DNA of 64,000 nucleotides from Arthrobacter burdickii (GTDB lineage: Bacteria; Actinomycetota; Actinomycetes; Actinomycetales; Micrococcaceae): contig NZ_JAROCG010000001.1 of the NCBI RefSeq assembly GCF_030433645.1, positions 186,001 through 250,000 of the forward strand, read 5' to 3'. Position 1 is the first letter of the stretch; every line of letters starts with the position of its first letter. A program made the position numbers and the translations under genes. Below are positions 17,622 through 26,885 of this stretch, piece after piece. The notes under the pieces were generated by a model. It ran no database searches. It saw nothing but the letters and a program-made list of their open reading frames with translations, and was not told where the DNA came from.

Positions 17622-18923
17622 TTACTTGACGTTGAAGCCGTTGTCCTTGAGATCGGTGACGGTGATCTCCTGCATGGCCTTCAGGGCGTCGACGAAGGCG
17701 GATTCCGTCTTCGCGTCGGCTGCCTTGGCGAACTCGTCGTTGTAGGCGCTGAAGGCGACGTTGACGTTCGGCCCGTAGGTGAAGGGGCTGACCGTCTGCG
17801 CCACGTCCCCCGCGACGTCGTAGAAGTCGGGCTGGTTGCTGAAGAACTCCGGTGCCGTCGTCAGGGCTGCTTCGGCTTCCTCGGTGGCTGCCGGGTAGAC
17901 GTTGGCGACGTCGGCCAGTGCCTGGACCGCCTCGGGATCGGTGTTCAGCCACGTGGCGAACTCGGTCGCGGCCTCGACGTGCTCGCTCTGCGACGTGACG
18001 GCGGTGGAGGATCCGCCCCAGTTGCCGGTCGCGTCCTCCCCCTCCCACTGCGGCATGGGGGCGGCCTTCCAGAGGCCCGCGGTCTCCGCGGCGTTGCCGG
18101 ACAGGACACCCGGCGCCCACACGGCGCTCAGCCAGCCGACCTGGCTGCCGTCGTTGAGCCCGGCATTCCACTCGGGCGTGTACATGGGCTTGTTGTCGAT
18201 CGCGCCTTCCTCGACGAGTCCGCCCCAGTAGGAGGCGACCTTCTCGGTGGCCTCGCTGTCGATGTCGACACCCCAGGAGTCGCCGTCGATGCTCCACCAG
18301 GAGGTTCCTGCCTGCTGTGCCATCCCGGCGAACCAGCCGGCGTCGTTCGCGGAGAACGTGCCGAGGTAGCGCTTGGGGTCGGAGGCGTGCACGGCGCGTG
18401 CGACGTCGGCGTACTCCTCCCAGGTGGTGGGCACCTCGAGGCCGAGTTCCTTGAAGACGTCCTCGCGGTAGTAGAACATCATGGGCCCGGAGTCCTGCGG
18501 TACGGCGTAGAGGGCGTCCCCGCCGAGGGTGACGGAGGACCAGACACCTTCGGGGAACTTGTCCTCGAGGTCGCCGGCGCCCTCGGAGATGTCTGCCAGG
18601 GCATCGGAGGCCACGAGCGTCGGGATCTTCTGGTACTCCGCCTGCATCAGGTCAGGAGCACCGCTGCCCGCATTGATCGCGGTGAGGAGCTTGGTGACCG
18701 CAGGGTCTCCGCCGTCCTGCTTGCTGACGGTGACCTGAATCTCCGGGTGCTCCTCGTTCCACAGCTCCACCACCTTCTCGATGTTGGGAGCCCAGGCCCA
18801 GAAGCTGAGCTCTACGGGACCTTCGGCGGTGGGTTCGTCCGCAGCGGGACTCGAGCATCCCGCGGTGAGCAGGGCGGTGGCAGCGACGGTAGCCATGGCA
18901 CCGACGCGAAGAATTGAACGCAT
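17622..18923 (-). CDS. CUT1 sugar-binding lipoprotein of the galactan locus
   Basis: The 433-residue protein has a lipoprotein signal peptide ending in the lipobox LLTAGC (Cys about 24), then VELSFWAWAPNIEKVVELWNEEHPEIQVTV, the standard start of family 1 solute-binding proteins. PQDSGPMMFYYREDVFKELGLEVPTTWEEY follows. It is anchored outside the cell membrane and delivers oligosaccharide to the two permeases encoded downstream. The ATG is preceded by AAGGAGG. It is divergent from the GH42 gene, sharing a 178-base regulatory region. Confidence 0.93.
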   Translation of the reverse strand: MRSILRVGAMATVAATALLTAGCSSPAADEPTAEGPVELSFWAWAPNIEKVVELWNEEHPEIQVTVSKQDGGDPAVTKLLTAINAGSGAPDLMQAEYQKIPTLVASDALADISEGAGDLEDKFPEGVWSSVTLGGDALYAVPQDSGPMMFYYREDVFKELGLEVPTTWEEYADVARAVHASDPKRYLGTFSANDAGWFAGMAQQAGTSWWSIDGDSWGVDIDSEATEKVASYWGGLVEEGAIDNKPMYTPEWNAGLNDGSQVGWLSAVWAPGVLSGNAAETAGLWKAAPMPQWEGEDATGNWGGSSTAVTSQSEHVEAATEFATWLNTDPEAVQALADVANVYPAATEEAEAALTTAPEFFSNQPDFYDVAGDVAQTVSPFTYGPNVNVAFSAYNDEFAKAADAKTESAFVDALKAMQEITVTDLKDNGFNVK

Positions 18924-18980
18924 TTCGTCCTCCTTGTCGAAAGCAATCCAGTACGCCCCTCGAACGAGTACGGCGCCAGA

Positions 18981-18996
18981 CTGTGAGCGGTTCCAG
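18981..18996. promoter_or_regulatory. Possible degenerate LacI-type operator between divergent operons
   Basis: CTGTGAGCGGTTCCAG, read on the other strand, contains AACCGCTC, which matches seven of eight positions of the LacI core. It lies in the shared region between the binding-protein gene and GH42. A TTGACA-like element on the minus strand is at 19019-19024. The dyad is weak, so this is a suggestion only. Confidence 0.35.
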
Positions 18997-19101
18997 TAGG
19001 TCACAGAGATCCGCGTGCTGTCAAGGTGGGCGGGAAGAGCTACCACTGTGCCCACTGTCCGTGCTAGAACTGGGAGCGCACACAGTCAAAGGAGATTTTC
19101 C

Positions 19102-21180
19102 ATGTCGCTTGACCACACCGCGGTCACCACCTCAGGCGCCCTGCCGGGCGCTGCCGTTCCGGGCACCTCCACCGCCCCCGCCAGCCGGTCCTGGCCGGGC
19201 GGGACCCAGCAGCTCCGGTACGGCGGGGACTACAACCCGGAGCAGTGGCCGCGTCACGTGTGGCTCGAGGACATCGCGCTCATGCAGCAGGCCGGGATCA
19301 ACCTGGTCAGCATCGGCATCTTCTCGTGGGCACTGCTGGAGCCGCGCGACGGCGAGTTCGACTTCACCTTCCTCGACGACATCATGGACCTGCTCGCCTC
19401 CGCGGGCATCGACGTCGACCTCGGCACCCCGACCGCCGCCCCGCCCGCCTGGTTCTGGAAGAAGTACCCGCAGGCACGCCCGGTGACGCGGGAGGGGCTG
19501 ACGCTCGGGCACGGCTCGCGCGGCATGGCCTCGCCGAGTTCCCCGGAGTACCGCCACCACGCCGGGCGCATCACGGAGGAGCTCGCACGCCGCTACGCCG
19601 GGCACCCGGCGCTGCGCATGTGGCACGTGCACAACGAATACGGGGCCCCGGTCAGCGAATGCTACTCGGAGCACTCGGTGCAGGCCTTCCGCGCCTGGCT
19701 CGGCAACCGCTACGGCTCGCTCGATGCACTCAACGACGCCTGGGGCACCACCTTCTGGGGCCAGCGCTACGGCGCGTGGGACGAGATCGATGCACCCCGG
19801 CTGAGCGCCAGCGTGGTGAATCCGGCCCACCGCCTCGACTTCAAGCGGTTCACCTCCGACGCACTCCTCGAGTGCTACGTCCTCGAGCGCGACATCATCC
19901 GGCAGTACACCCCCGGCCTGCCCGTCACCACCAACTTCATGGCCACCAGCTGCCCGTCCCTGGACTACTGGGCCTGGGCCCGCGAGGTCGACGTCGTCGC
20001 CAACGACCACTACCTGACCGCCGAACGGGAGGACAACCACGTGCTCCTGGCGCTCGACGCCGACTTCACGCGCTCCCTCGCCGGCGGCAAGCCGTGGATG
20101 CTGATGGAGCACTCCACCTCGGCGGTCAACTGGCAGCCCCGCAACATCGCCAAGCGCCCCGGGGAGATGCTGCGCAACAGCCTCAGCCACGTGGCGCGCG
20201 GCGCCGATGCCGTCATGTTCTTCCAGTTCCGGGCCTCGCGGTTCGGAGCGGAGAAGTTCCACTCCGCCATGGTTCCGCACCAGGGCGCGGACTCGCGCAT
20301 CTTCCGGGAGGTGACCGAACTCGGCGCAACGCTCCGCCGCGCCGGCGCCGTCCGCGGCTCCCGGGTCCACGCGAGGGTCGCCATCCTGTGGGACACCCAG
20401 TCCTTCTGGGCGCAGGACCTCGAGTGGCGGCCCTCCGAGGACCTCGACCACCGGGAACGCATCGAGGCCTACTACACGGCTCTGTGGCAGCGGAACGTGA
20501 CGGTCGACTTCGCGCACCCCGAGCAGGAGCTCGGCGGCTACGACCTCGTCCTCGCGCCCGCCCTCTACGCCGTGTCCCCCACCGCGCGCGGGAACCTCGA
20601 GGCATACGTGGCGGAAGGCGGCAACCTCGTGGCCTCCTTCTTCTCCGGCGTGGTGGACGACCACGACGCCGTCCCTGCCGGCGGCTATCCGGGCCAGCTC
20701 CGGAACGTCCTCGGACTGACGGTCGCGGAGTGGCTGCCCCTGCGCGAGCACGAGTCCGTGACCCTCGACGACGGCTCGACGGCGGACGTCTGGGCGGAGG
20801 ACCTCGAGTTGAACGGCGCGCAGGCACACACCGGCTATGCCTCCGGGCCCGCCGCGGGAAAGCCTGCCGTCACCGTGAACGCCTTCGGCAAGGGCACCGC
20901 CTGGTACATCTCCACGAGGCCCGCGGCGCCCGCACTCGATGCCCTGCTCGGCGAGGCCCTGGCCGTCGCCGGGATCCCGGACGGCCCCTCGCAGCCCGGG
21001 GTGGAGACCGTCAGCCGCACCTCGGACGAAGGAACGTTCACCTTCGTGCTCAACCACACCGACGCCGACTCCGTACTGCCCGTCGGCGGCACCGACCTCG
21101 TCAGCGGCAGGACCGTCACGGCCGGCGATCCGCTCGCCGCAGGCGCCTCCGCGGTCATCGAGACCGTCACCGGAGCGTGA
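19102..21180 (+). CDS. Beta-galactosidase, glycoside hydrolase family 42
   Basis: The 692-residue enzyme has no signal peptide, so it hydrolyses imported beta-galactosides in the cytoplasm. The A domain (TIM barrel) begins RYGGDYNPEQWPRHVWLEDI and has the acid/base at Glu179 in WHVHNEYG and the nucleophile at Glu336 in MLMEHS. The trimerisation domain B starts near RVHARVAILWDTQSFWA and the small beta domain C ends the protein. AAAGGAG precedes the ATG. It pairs with the secreted GH53 galactanase encoded next door, whose products it would finish. Confidence 0.95.
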   Translation: MSLDHTAVTTSGALPGAAVPGTSTAPASRSWPGGTQQLRYGGDYNPEQWPRHVWLEDIALMQQAGINLVSIGIFSWALLEPRDGEFDFTFLDDIMDLLASAGIDVDLGTPTAAPPAWFWKKYPQARPVTREGLTLGHGSRGMASPSSPEYRHHAGRITEELARRYAGHPALRMWHVHNEYGAPVSECYSEHSVQAFRAWLGNRYGSLDALNDAWGTTFWGQRYGAWDEIDAPRLSASVVNPAHRLDFKRFTSDALLECYVLERDIIRQYTPGLPVTTNFMATSCPSLDYWAWAREVDVVANDHYLTAEREDNHVLLALDADFTRSLAGGKPWMLMEHSTSAVNWQPRNIAKRPGEMLRNSLSHVARGADAVMFFQFRASRFGAEKFHSAMVPHQGADSRIFREVTELGATLRRAGAVRGSRVHARVAILWDTQSFWAQDLEWRPSEDLDHRERIEAYYTALWQRNVTVDFAHPEQELGGYDLVLAPALYAVSPTARGNLEAYVAEGGNLVASFFSGVVDDHDAVPAGGYPGQLRNVLGLTVAEWLPLREHESVTLDDGSTADVWAEDLELNGAQAHTGYASGPAAGKPAVTVNAFGKGTAWYISTRPAAPALDALLGEALAVAGIPDGPSQPGVETVSRTSDEGTFTFVLNHTDADSVLPVGGTDLVSGRTVTAGDPLAAGASAVIETVTGA

Positions 21181-21183
21181 TCC

Positions 21184-21203
21184 GCCCCGCCATCCGGCGG
21201 GGC
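21184..21203 (+). terminator. Hairpin between GH42 and GH53
   Basis: GCCCCGCC, loop ATCC, and GGCGGGGC form a perfect 8-bp stem starting four bases after the GH42 stop. It may reduce read-through, so GH53 could be separately controlled. Confidence 0.55.
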
Positions 21204-21266
21204 ACTTAACAGCAGGAACCGCAGTACCCGCAGAGCCCGCTCAGGGGCCTACGTCAAGGAGGACGC

Positions 21267-22931
21267 ATGAGAACACTGCACGCAGCACCGCGCACGAGGA
21301 GCGGACGACGGAGGGGCAGGGTGCTGGCCGCCGCGGTACTGGCTGCCATCACCCTGCCCGCAGGGTTGGCGCCGGTATCGGCCGCACCGGCCCCCGCACC
21401 GGCCCCCGCTCAGGCCCCCGCACCGGGTGGCATCATCAACCCGGGCTTCGAGGCCGGCCTGACCGGCTGGAAGACCACGGGCAATCCCGCCTCCACCGTC
21501 GTCGAGCGCGACGGCGAGGGAGCCCACCTCGCACAGCGGTTGTCCGGGGACGCCACGGCCACCGCCCGCCAGAAGACCGGTGCGCTGGCCGAGGGCTGGT
21601 GGACGGTGTCCGCCCGCGTGAAGTCCGAGGGCTCGCTCCGGGCGTCCCGCATCGCCCTGCGGAACTGCGGGACCGACGGCGAGACCGTCATCCCGTCCAC
21701 CGCGCAGGATGGCGCGTGGCTCACCATCGCGGCCGACGCGTACGTCACGAAGGGCTCCTGCGAGGTGGTCATCGAGACGCGCGGCACGGCCGGCGACTGG
21801 GTGGTCGTTGACGATGTCACGCTCCGGCCCGGGTCCGTCTCCCGCGCCGTCCGCGGTGCCGACCTGTCCAACCTGGCCAAGAACGAGGACAACGGCGCCG
21901 TCTACTACGATGCCGCGGGGCAGCCCGTGGATGGCGTCCAGGCGTTCGCCGACGCCGGCGCGAACATGGTGCGGCTGAAGGTCTGGGTCGACCCCGCCGA
22001 CGGCTACAACACCACCGACGAGGTCGTGGCGACGGCGAAGCGCGCGAAGGCCGCCGGCATGCAGGTGCTCGTCGACTTCCACTACAGCGACCGCTGGACC
22101 GACCCGGGAGCCCAGGGGATGCCCGCTGCCTGGGTGGACCTGGACGCCGAGGCCGTCGCGGACGCCGTGTACCAGCACACGCACGATGTCCTGACGGCCC
22201 TGAAGGACGCGGGAGCGACGGCGGACGCGGTCCAGGTGGGCAACGAGATCAACCCCGGCATGCTGTGGCCCCTCGGCCAGACCTGGGACGTCATCCCCGG
22301 CGACGGCGTCGACGGCGCGCAGTGGGACAACCTCGCCCTGTTCCTCTCGGCCGGTTCCCGTGCCGTCAAGGACGTCAGCGCCGACACGGACGTGATCCTG
22401 CACCTGACCAACATCAACAATGGCATCGGCGGCCTGACCTGGTGGTTCGACGAGGTCACGGCACGCGGCGTGCAGTTCGACACCATCGGGCTCTCCTACT
22501 ACGGCTACTGGCACGGCTCGATGGCCGACCTGCAGAACGCCGTCACCACGCTGTCCGCCCGATACGACCGCGATGTGCTGGTGGTGGAGAACTCCTACCC
22601 CTTCACGCTGGCCGACGATCCGGACCATCCGTGGCAGAACGTCATCGACCTCGCATCGGAACTGGTGCCGGGCTACCCGGCGACACCCGAGGGCCAGGCC
22701 GCGAACTTCCGCGCGGTACAGGACGTCGTCGCCTCCGCTCCCGGCGGGCGGGGCGTCGGCGTCGTGAGCTGGGAACCGGCCTGGACCGCCGTCGAGGGCA
22801 ACGGCTGGGATCCTGCCGACCCTGCGAGCGGCAATGCCTGGGAAAACCAGGCGATGTTCGACTTCGAGGGCCGCGCGCTGCCTGCCCTCGCCGAGTACGC
22901 CCCGGACCCCGAGCCGCGTCGCACGCCGTAA
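21267..22931 (+). CDS. Secreted arabinogalactan endo-beta-1,4-galactanase, GH53
   Basis: The 554-residue protein has a Sec signal peptide (about 1-39), an Ala/Pro linker and an N-terminal jelly-roll domain (about 55-190, GGIINPGFEAGLTGWKTTG) resembling galactan-binding CBM61. The GH53 TIM barrel follows (RGADLSNLAKNEDNGAVYYD), with acid/base Glu327 in VGNEIN and nucleophile Glu441 in VVENSYP; the intermediate motif LKVWVDPADGYN matches as well. It cuts beta-1,4-galactan side chains of pectin outside the cell. Ribosome site AAGGAGG precedes the ATG. Confidence 0.94.
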   Translation: MRTLHAAPRTRSGRRRGRVLAAAVLAAITLPAGLAPVSAAPAPAPAPAQAPAPGGIINPGFEAGLTGWKTTGNPASTVVERDGEGAHLAQRLSGDATATARQKTGALAEGWWTVSARVKSEGSLRASRIALRNCGTDGETVIPSTAQDGAWLTIAADAYVTKGSCEVVIETRGTAGDWVVVDDVTLRPGSVSRAVRGADLSNLAKNEDNGAVYYDAAGQPVDGVQAFADAGANMVRLKVWVDPADGYNTTDEVVATAKRAKAAGMQVLVDFHYSDRWTDPGAQGMPAAWVDLDAEAVADAVYQHTHDVLTALKDAGATADAVQVGNEINPGMLWPLGQTWDVIPGDGVDGAQWDNLALFLSAGSRAVKDVSADTDVILHLTNINNGIGGLTWWFDEVTARGVQFDTIGLSYYGYWHGSMADLQNAVTTLSARYDRDVLVVENSYPFTLADDPDHPWQNVIDLASELVPGYPATPEGQAANFRAVQDVVASAPGGRGVGVVSWEPAWTAVEGNGWDPADPASGNAWENQAMFDFEGRALPALAEYAPDPEPRRTP

Positions 22932-22952
22932 CCCTGCGGTCCGCAGGACCTG

Positions 22953-22981
22953 GTGCGTCCCCCGCCCGTCGGGGGACGCAC
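22953..22981 (+). terminator. Terminator after GH53
   Basis: GTGCGTCCCCCG, a five-base loop, and CGGGGGACGCAC form a perfect 12-bp stem 22 bases after the GH53 stop, followed by TAGGTTCTT. Confidence 0.8.
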
Positions 22982-23034
22982 TAGGTTCTTAAGGGGGCAC
23001 CCGGGCGGGACCGCCCGATGCGTAGGGAGAGAAC

Positions 23035-23955
23035 ATGCTGGGAGTACTGGGGGGATTCGCCGTCGTCGGCGCGGTGATCGTCATCGGCTATGTCGCCGGA
23101 CGCCTGGTCATCGGCGGACCGCAGGCCGGTTTCGCACTGAACCAGATGGCGTTCTTCGTGACCAATCCGGCGCTGCTCTTCACCGTCCTGGCCGACGCGG
23201 ACCTCGGTTCGGTGTTCTCCGAGTACATGCCGATCGCGCTCATCTCCTCCCTGGCGATCGCCGTCCTCTACGTCCTCATCAGCAGGTTCCTCTTCCGCAG
23301 GCCGGCGGCCGAGACGGCCATCGGGGCGATGGCGAGTTCCTACGTGAATGCCAACAACATCGGCATCCCCATCGCGCTCTACGCCCTCGGTGATGCCACG
23401 CCGGTCGCCCCCGTGCTGCTCGTGCAGCTCCTGCTGCTCGCTCCCCTCTACCTGACGGTCCTCGACCTCACCTCGAGCCGGAAACCCTCGTTCCGGGCCT
23501 TCCTGACCCAGCCCTTCCGGAATCCGATGATCATCGCGTCCCTGCTGGGCGTCGCGGTGGCCGCCACGGGATTCCGCCCGCCGGGCCCGGTATGGGATTC
23601 CCTGGTACTCCTCGGCGGCGCCGCCGTGCCCATGGTCCTGCTGTCCTTCGGGATGTCCTTGCCGGGGAGCCGGCCACTTCGACGCAGCCCGGACCGCCTG
23701 CAGGTCCTCACGGCCACGGCTCTCAAGAGCGCCCTCATGCCGGTGGTCGCCTACCTGACCGCGCACCACCTCTTCGGGCTCGACGGCCACAAGCTGCTCG
23801 CCGCCGTCGTCGTATCGGCGCTGCCCACCGCGCAGAACGTCTTCATGTTCGCCAGCCGGTACGGCCGCGGCATCCCGCTGGCCCGGGACACGGTGCTGCT
23901 GTCCTCCGTGCTCGCGATCCCGGCGCTCATCGTCGTCGCCGCACTCCTCGCCTGA
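23035..23955 (+). CDS. AEC-family (auxin efflux carrier) transporter
   Basis: The 306-residue membrane protein has about ten helices arranged as two five-helix repeats. VTNPALLFTVLADADL, SSYVNANNIGIPIALYALGD (the conserved crossover with two Asn) and ALPTAQNVFMFASRYGRG in the second half are typical of AEC transporters, which move organic anions such as malate or malonate. The substrate is unknown here. GGGAGAG precedes the ATG. It stands alone between the galactan locus and the small acidic protein gene. Confidence 0.88.
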   Translation: MLGVLGGFAVVGAVIVIGYVAGRLVIGGPQAGFALNQMAFFVTNPALLFTVLADADLGSVFSEYMPIALISSLAIAVLYVLISRFLFRRPAAETAIGAMASSYVNANNIGIPIALYALGDATPVAPVLLVQLLLLAPLYLTVLDLTSSRKPSFRAFLTQPFRNPMIIASLLGVAVAATGFRPPGPVWDSLVLLGGAAVPMVLLSFGMSLPGSRPLRRSPDRLQVLTATALKSALMPVVAYLTAHHLFGLDGHKLLAAVVVSALPTAQNVFMFASRYGRGIPLARDTVLLSSVLAIPALIVVAALLA

Positions 23956-24002
23956 ACGGGCACCCCGTTCCCGGGTAGGGGCGAAAGAACTAAGGGACCT
24001 GC

Positions 24003-24031
24003 TTGTCGCGGTCGCCCACGGCACCTACTCT
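24003..24031 (+). promoter_or_regulatory. Sigma-70-type promoter of the small acidic protein
   Basis: TTGTCG (24003-24008) and TACTCT (24026-24031) are separated by exactly 17 bases, 43 bases upstream of the ATG at 24075. Confidence 0.6.
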
Positions 24032-24074
24032 TTCTCCGGTCGCCGTGCACCCACGGCCAGCAGATTGGACAGGC

Positions 24075-24419
24075 ATGAGCAGCAGGATCTCCCCGGACGA
24101 ACCGTTCCCCGCCGACCTCGGCCGGCTGCGGGACCAGGAGGTCGAGGTCCTGAACAGCAAGGTCCACCGGGAGATCGAGCACGAGTGGGCGGAGGACGGC
24201 GAAGTCGATCCCGAGACGGCGTCCCGCAAGGACGAGATCACCGATGAGCTCGACGACCGCGACGCGGGGCCGCGCCTGACGCTCGTGCCCCGGCAGGACG
24301 ACGGGGAGGACGACGGCGAGGACGACGGGGAGGACGACGGTGCCGGGCGCCCGACGACAGCCCTCACCGGCGAGCGGGAGCCGGCTCGCGGCGGGACGGG
24401 CACCGCGGGCCGGGCCTAG
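24075..24419 (+). CDS. Small acidic hypothetical protein
   Basis: The 114-residue protein is highly acidic and predicted to be mostly disordered. Its middle (MSSRISPDEPFPADLGRLRD, EVEVLNSKVHREIEHEW) shows amphipathic helix potential, while the C-terminus has the repeated GEDD unit encoded by four copies of a 12-base repeat at 24297-24344. No known domain is recognised. The gene has its own promoter. The IS element begins two bases after its stop codon, and the 6-base target duplication contains that TAG, so the reading frame is intact but its natural downstream sequence has been displaced. Confidence 0.7.
   Translation: MSSRISPDEPFPADLGRLRDQEVEVLNSKVHREIEHEWAEDGEVDPETASRKDEITDELDDRDAGPRLTLVPRQDDGEDDGEDDGEDDGAGRPTTALTGEREPARGGTGTAGRA
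24297..24344. repeat. Four 12-bp in-frame repeats encoding GEDD
   Basis: Units GACGACGGGGAG, GACGACGGCGAG, GACGACGGGGAG and GACGACGGTGCC run in tandem inside the small acidic protein gene. They add a block of acidic residues. Confidence 0.75.
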
Positions 24420-24420
24420 A
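24415..24420. repeat. Target site duplication, left copy (right copy at 25493-25498)
   Basis: CCTAGA immediately precedes the left end of the IS element and the same six bases directly follow its right end. This direct repeat is the footprint of transposition. The TAG inside it is the stop codon of the upstream gene. Confidence 0.85.
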
Positions 24421-25492
24421 TGTACTGGGCTGGGACGTTGTTGACGCTTGGGGCTTGATACGAGGAGGACCTCCGGGCTTAGTGGAGCTGTCTAGTTCCC
24501 ACACTTCGCGACCGGAGGTCCTCGTGTCCCACGTTAATGCTCGTCTGACGGTGCATGGAAGACAGTTGCTTGTTGATCGGGTGGCGGCAGGTCGCCCGGT
24601 CGCCCATATCGCTGCCGAGTTGGGCGTGTCCCGGCAGACCGCGTACCGGTGGGTCGGCCGGTACCGGGCCGAAGGAACCGCGGGGCTGCGGGACCGTTCG
24701 AGCCGACCACGATCATCGCCCAGGCGTACCAGCGCCGATCGGGAACAGGAAGTCCTGCAGGCCCGGCAGGCTCTGCGCTTCGGGCCGTTGCGCATCGCGG
24801 CAGTCACAGGTGTCCCGGCACGCACCGTGACCCGGATCCTGCACCGCCATCAGGTGCCGCGGCTCGCGGACTGCGATCCGCTCACCGGGACCCCAATTCG
24901 TGCGTCGCGGGCGAGCTCGAACCGGTACGAGCGCACCACCCCCGGCGAGCTGGTCCACCTGGACGTCAAAAAACTCGGACGGATACCGGCCGGTGGTGGC
25001 TGGCGGGCGCACGGGCGTTCCGAGCAGGTCAGAGGCCGCGGCATCGGCTACGACTACGTCCACGTCGCCATCGATGATCACACCCGGGTCGGGTACGCCG
25101 AAGTCCTCCCCGACGAAAAAGGCGCAACCGCCGCGGGGTTCCTCGTCCGCGCCGGCATCTACTTCGCCGAACAAGGCATCAACCGTATCGAACGCGTCAT
25201 CACCGACAACGCCTTCGCCTACCGCAACTCCGCCGCATTCGCCCGGGCCGTGGCGGACCTCGGAGCCGTTCAACGCTTCATCAAACCCCACTGCCCCTGG
25301 ACCAACGGCAAAGCCGAACGCTTCAACCGCACACTCCAAACCGAATGGGCCTACCGCCAGGTCTTCACCAGCAGCGCTCAACGCCAAGCCGCCCTTGCAC
25401 CCTGGCTCCAGCACTACAACACTGAACGCATCCACACCGGCATCGGAGCCACACCCATCACCCGAGTGTCACCAACCTGATGGCCCAGTACA
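24421..25492. mobile_element. IS481-family insertion sequence, 1072 bp, complete
   Basis: The ends are imperfect inverted repeats of 31 bases at 24421-24451 and 25462-25492, both starting TGTACTGGGC, with about 23 of 31 positions matching. A 6-base target duplication CCTAGA flanks the element. The single transposase gene is intact with all three acidic catalytic residues, and its stop codon lies inside the right terminal repeat. These facts suggest a recent, potentially active copy. Confidence 0.92.
24524..25480 (+). CDS. IS481-family transposase
   Basis: The 318-residue protein starts at GTG 24524 with GGAGG upstream. It has an N-terminal helix-turn-helix (IAAELGVSRQTAYRWVGRYR, about 29-48), a second DNA-binding segment (TGVPARTVTRILHRHQVPRL), and a DDE integrase core with Asp147 in HLDVKKLG, Asp228 in VITDNAFAYR and Glu265 in NGKAERFNRTLQTEW. 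It cuts and joins the ends of its own element. Overall length and motifs match IS481 transposases, and no frameshift is visible. Confidence 0.95.
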   Translation: MSHVNARLTVHGRQLLVDRVAAGRPVAHIAAELGVSRQTAYRWVGRYRAEGTAGLRDRSSRPRSSPRRTSADREQEVLQARQALRFGPLRIAAVTGVPARTVTRILHRHQVPRLADCDPLTGTPIRASRASSNRYERTTPGELVHLDVKKLGRIPAGGGWRAHGRSEQVRGRGIGYDYVHVAIDDHTRVGYAEVLPDEKGATAAGFLVRAGIYFAEQGINRIERVITDNAFAYRNSAAFARAVADLGAVQRFIKPHCPWTNGKAERFNRTLQTEWAYRQVFTSSAQRQAALAPWLQHYNTERIHTGIGATPITRVSPT

Positions 25493-25676
25493 CCTAGAAC
25501 AGGAACAAAGAGGTTTTGCCCGAGGCAACAGGAATGCCCTGCGTCCCCGCGGTGTTGTTGCAGTAGTCAAAGCCGTCTCTCGGCTTGACTGGAGTATGCC
25601 CTTCGGTTTTCAACGGAGCAGCCGGGGCTCTGACCGCCGTAAGACCTCTGATTGGTGTCCCTTGTCTGTTTCCTCC

Positions 25677-26885
25677 GTGCCGGTGAAGACCGCCGTGCCC
25701 TTCCCCTACATCGGGCTGCTGTCCCTTGCGGGGGCGATCTTCGTCTCCGTGACCAGCGAGTTCCTGCCCACCGGCCTCCTGCCGGCGATGGCCCGCGACC
25801 TGAACGTGGGCCTCTCGACGGCCGGATACCTCGTGACGATCTTCGCGGGGACCGTCGTCGTCGCGACCACGCCCCTGGCCGCCCTGACCCAGCGGTACTC
25901 ACGCAAGTCGCTGATCGTCGTCGTGCTCCTCGTGATCGCCGTGGCGAACATCATCGCGGCGATCGCCCCGACCTACGGCGTCCTGGTCGCAGCGCGTATC
26001 CTCGGCGGGCTGGCGCACGGGCTCTTCTGGGCCGTCGTCGCCGCCTACGCCGCGCACCTCGTCCCGGCCCACCAGCTCGGCAAGGCCATCGCCATCACCG
26101 CCGGCGGTGGAACGGCGGCGTTCGTCCTCGGCGTCCCGGTCGGGACCGCGATCGGCAACGCCCTCGGCTGGCGTACGGCCTTCACCATCATCGGAGTGGC
26201 CGTCGCCGCCCTGGCCCTCGTCATCGTGAAGTTCCTGCCTCCGGTCAACCATCACGGAGAACGGAAGGCCGGCGAGGAGCGCGTCCCGCTGCGCCGCGAC
26301 CCCAGCTTCAGGGCCGTGATCCTGCTGTGCACCGTCATCCTGATCCTGCTGACCGGGCAGAACACCTTCTACACGTACATCGCCCCCTGGCTGACGGATG
26401 TCTCCACCTTCGAGCCCGGGTCGGTCGCCCTCGTCCTGTTCCTCTACGGCGGCGCAGGCATCATCGGTCTCGTGGGAGCCGGGTACGCGGCCGACCGCTT
26501 CCCCCGCAAGGCGTTCGCGGGCGTCGTCCTGGTGGTCATGGCGGCAGTCCTCACCCTCGCGCTGGCCACCGCCAACACCGTGGTGGTCCTCATCGCCGTC
26601 ATCGTCTGGGGCGCCGCGTTCGGCGGCATCCCCGCCCTGCTGCAGACCCGCATGCTCCGGACGGCGTCCTTCCGGACACGCGACCTCTCCGCGGCCCTGC
26701 AGACGACGGCGTTCAACGTCGGCATCGGCGGGGGCGCCCTCCTCGGCGGACTCCTGCTGGACGGCATCGGCCTCGAGGTCCTCCCGTTCGTCATGATCCT
26801 GCTCGTCGCCGTCGGCCTCTCCCTCAGCCTCGCCACCGACACCGCCAAGGACCGCAGGGAGCGGCACCGCCTCCGCGCCGGCTGA
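25677..26885 (+). CDS. MFS transporter, drug/sugar efflux type
   Basis: The protein (about 402 residues) has 12 predicted helices. TSEFLPTGLLPAMARDLNV in the first segment, GYLVTIFAGTVVVATTPLAALTQRYSRK (the loop 2-3 motif is ALTQRYSRK), and GVPVGTAIGNALGWRTAFTIIG (motif C-like) identify an AraJ/YdhP-type DHA1 efflux protein. Several starts are possible (TTG 25662, GTG 25677, GTG 25683, ATG 25596) and none has a good ribosome site, so the N-terminus is uncertain. It lies downstream of the IS element; the 163 bases between show no gene. Confidence 0.85.
   Translation: MPVKTAVPFPYIGLLSLAGAIFVSVTSEFLPTGLLPAMARDLNVGLSTAGYLVTIFAGTVVVATTPLAALTQRYSRKSLIVVVLLVIAVANIIAAIAPTYGVLVAARILGGLAHGLFWAVVAAYAAHLVPAHQLGKAIAITAGGGTAAFVLGVPVGTAIGNALGWRTAFTIIGVAVAALALVIVKFLPPVNHHGERKAGEERVPLRRDPSFRAVILLCTVILILLTGQNTFYTYIAPWLTDVSTFEPGSVALVLFLYGGAGIIGLVGAGYAADRFPRKAFAGVVLVVMAAVLTLALATANTVVVLIAVIVWGAAFGGIPALLQTRMLRTASFRTRDLSAALQTTAFNVGIGGGALLGGLLLDGIGLEVLPFVMILLVAVGLSLSLATDTAKDRRERHRLRAG

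Noticed and set aside
19132-21057. Long frame antisense to GH42.
   Set aside because: GH42 is certain on the plus strand with both catalytic residues; the other frame has no motif.
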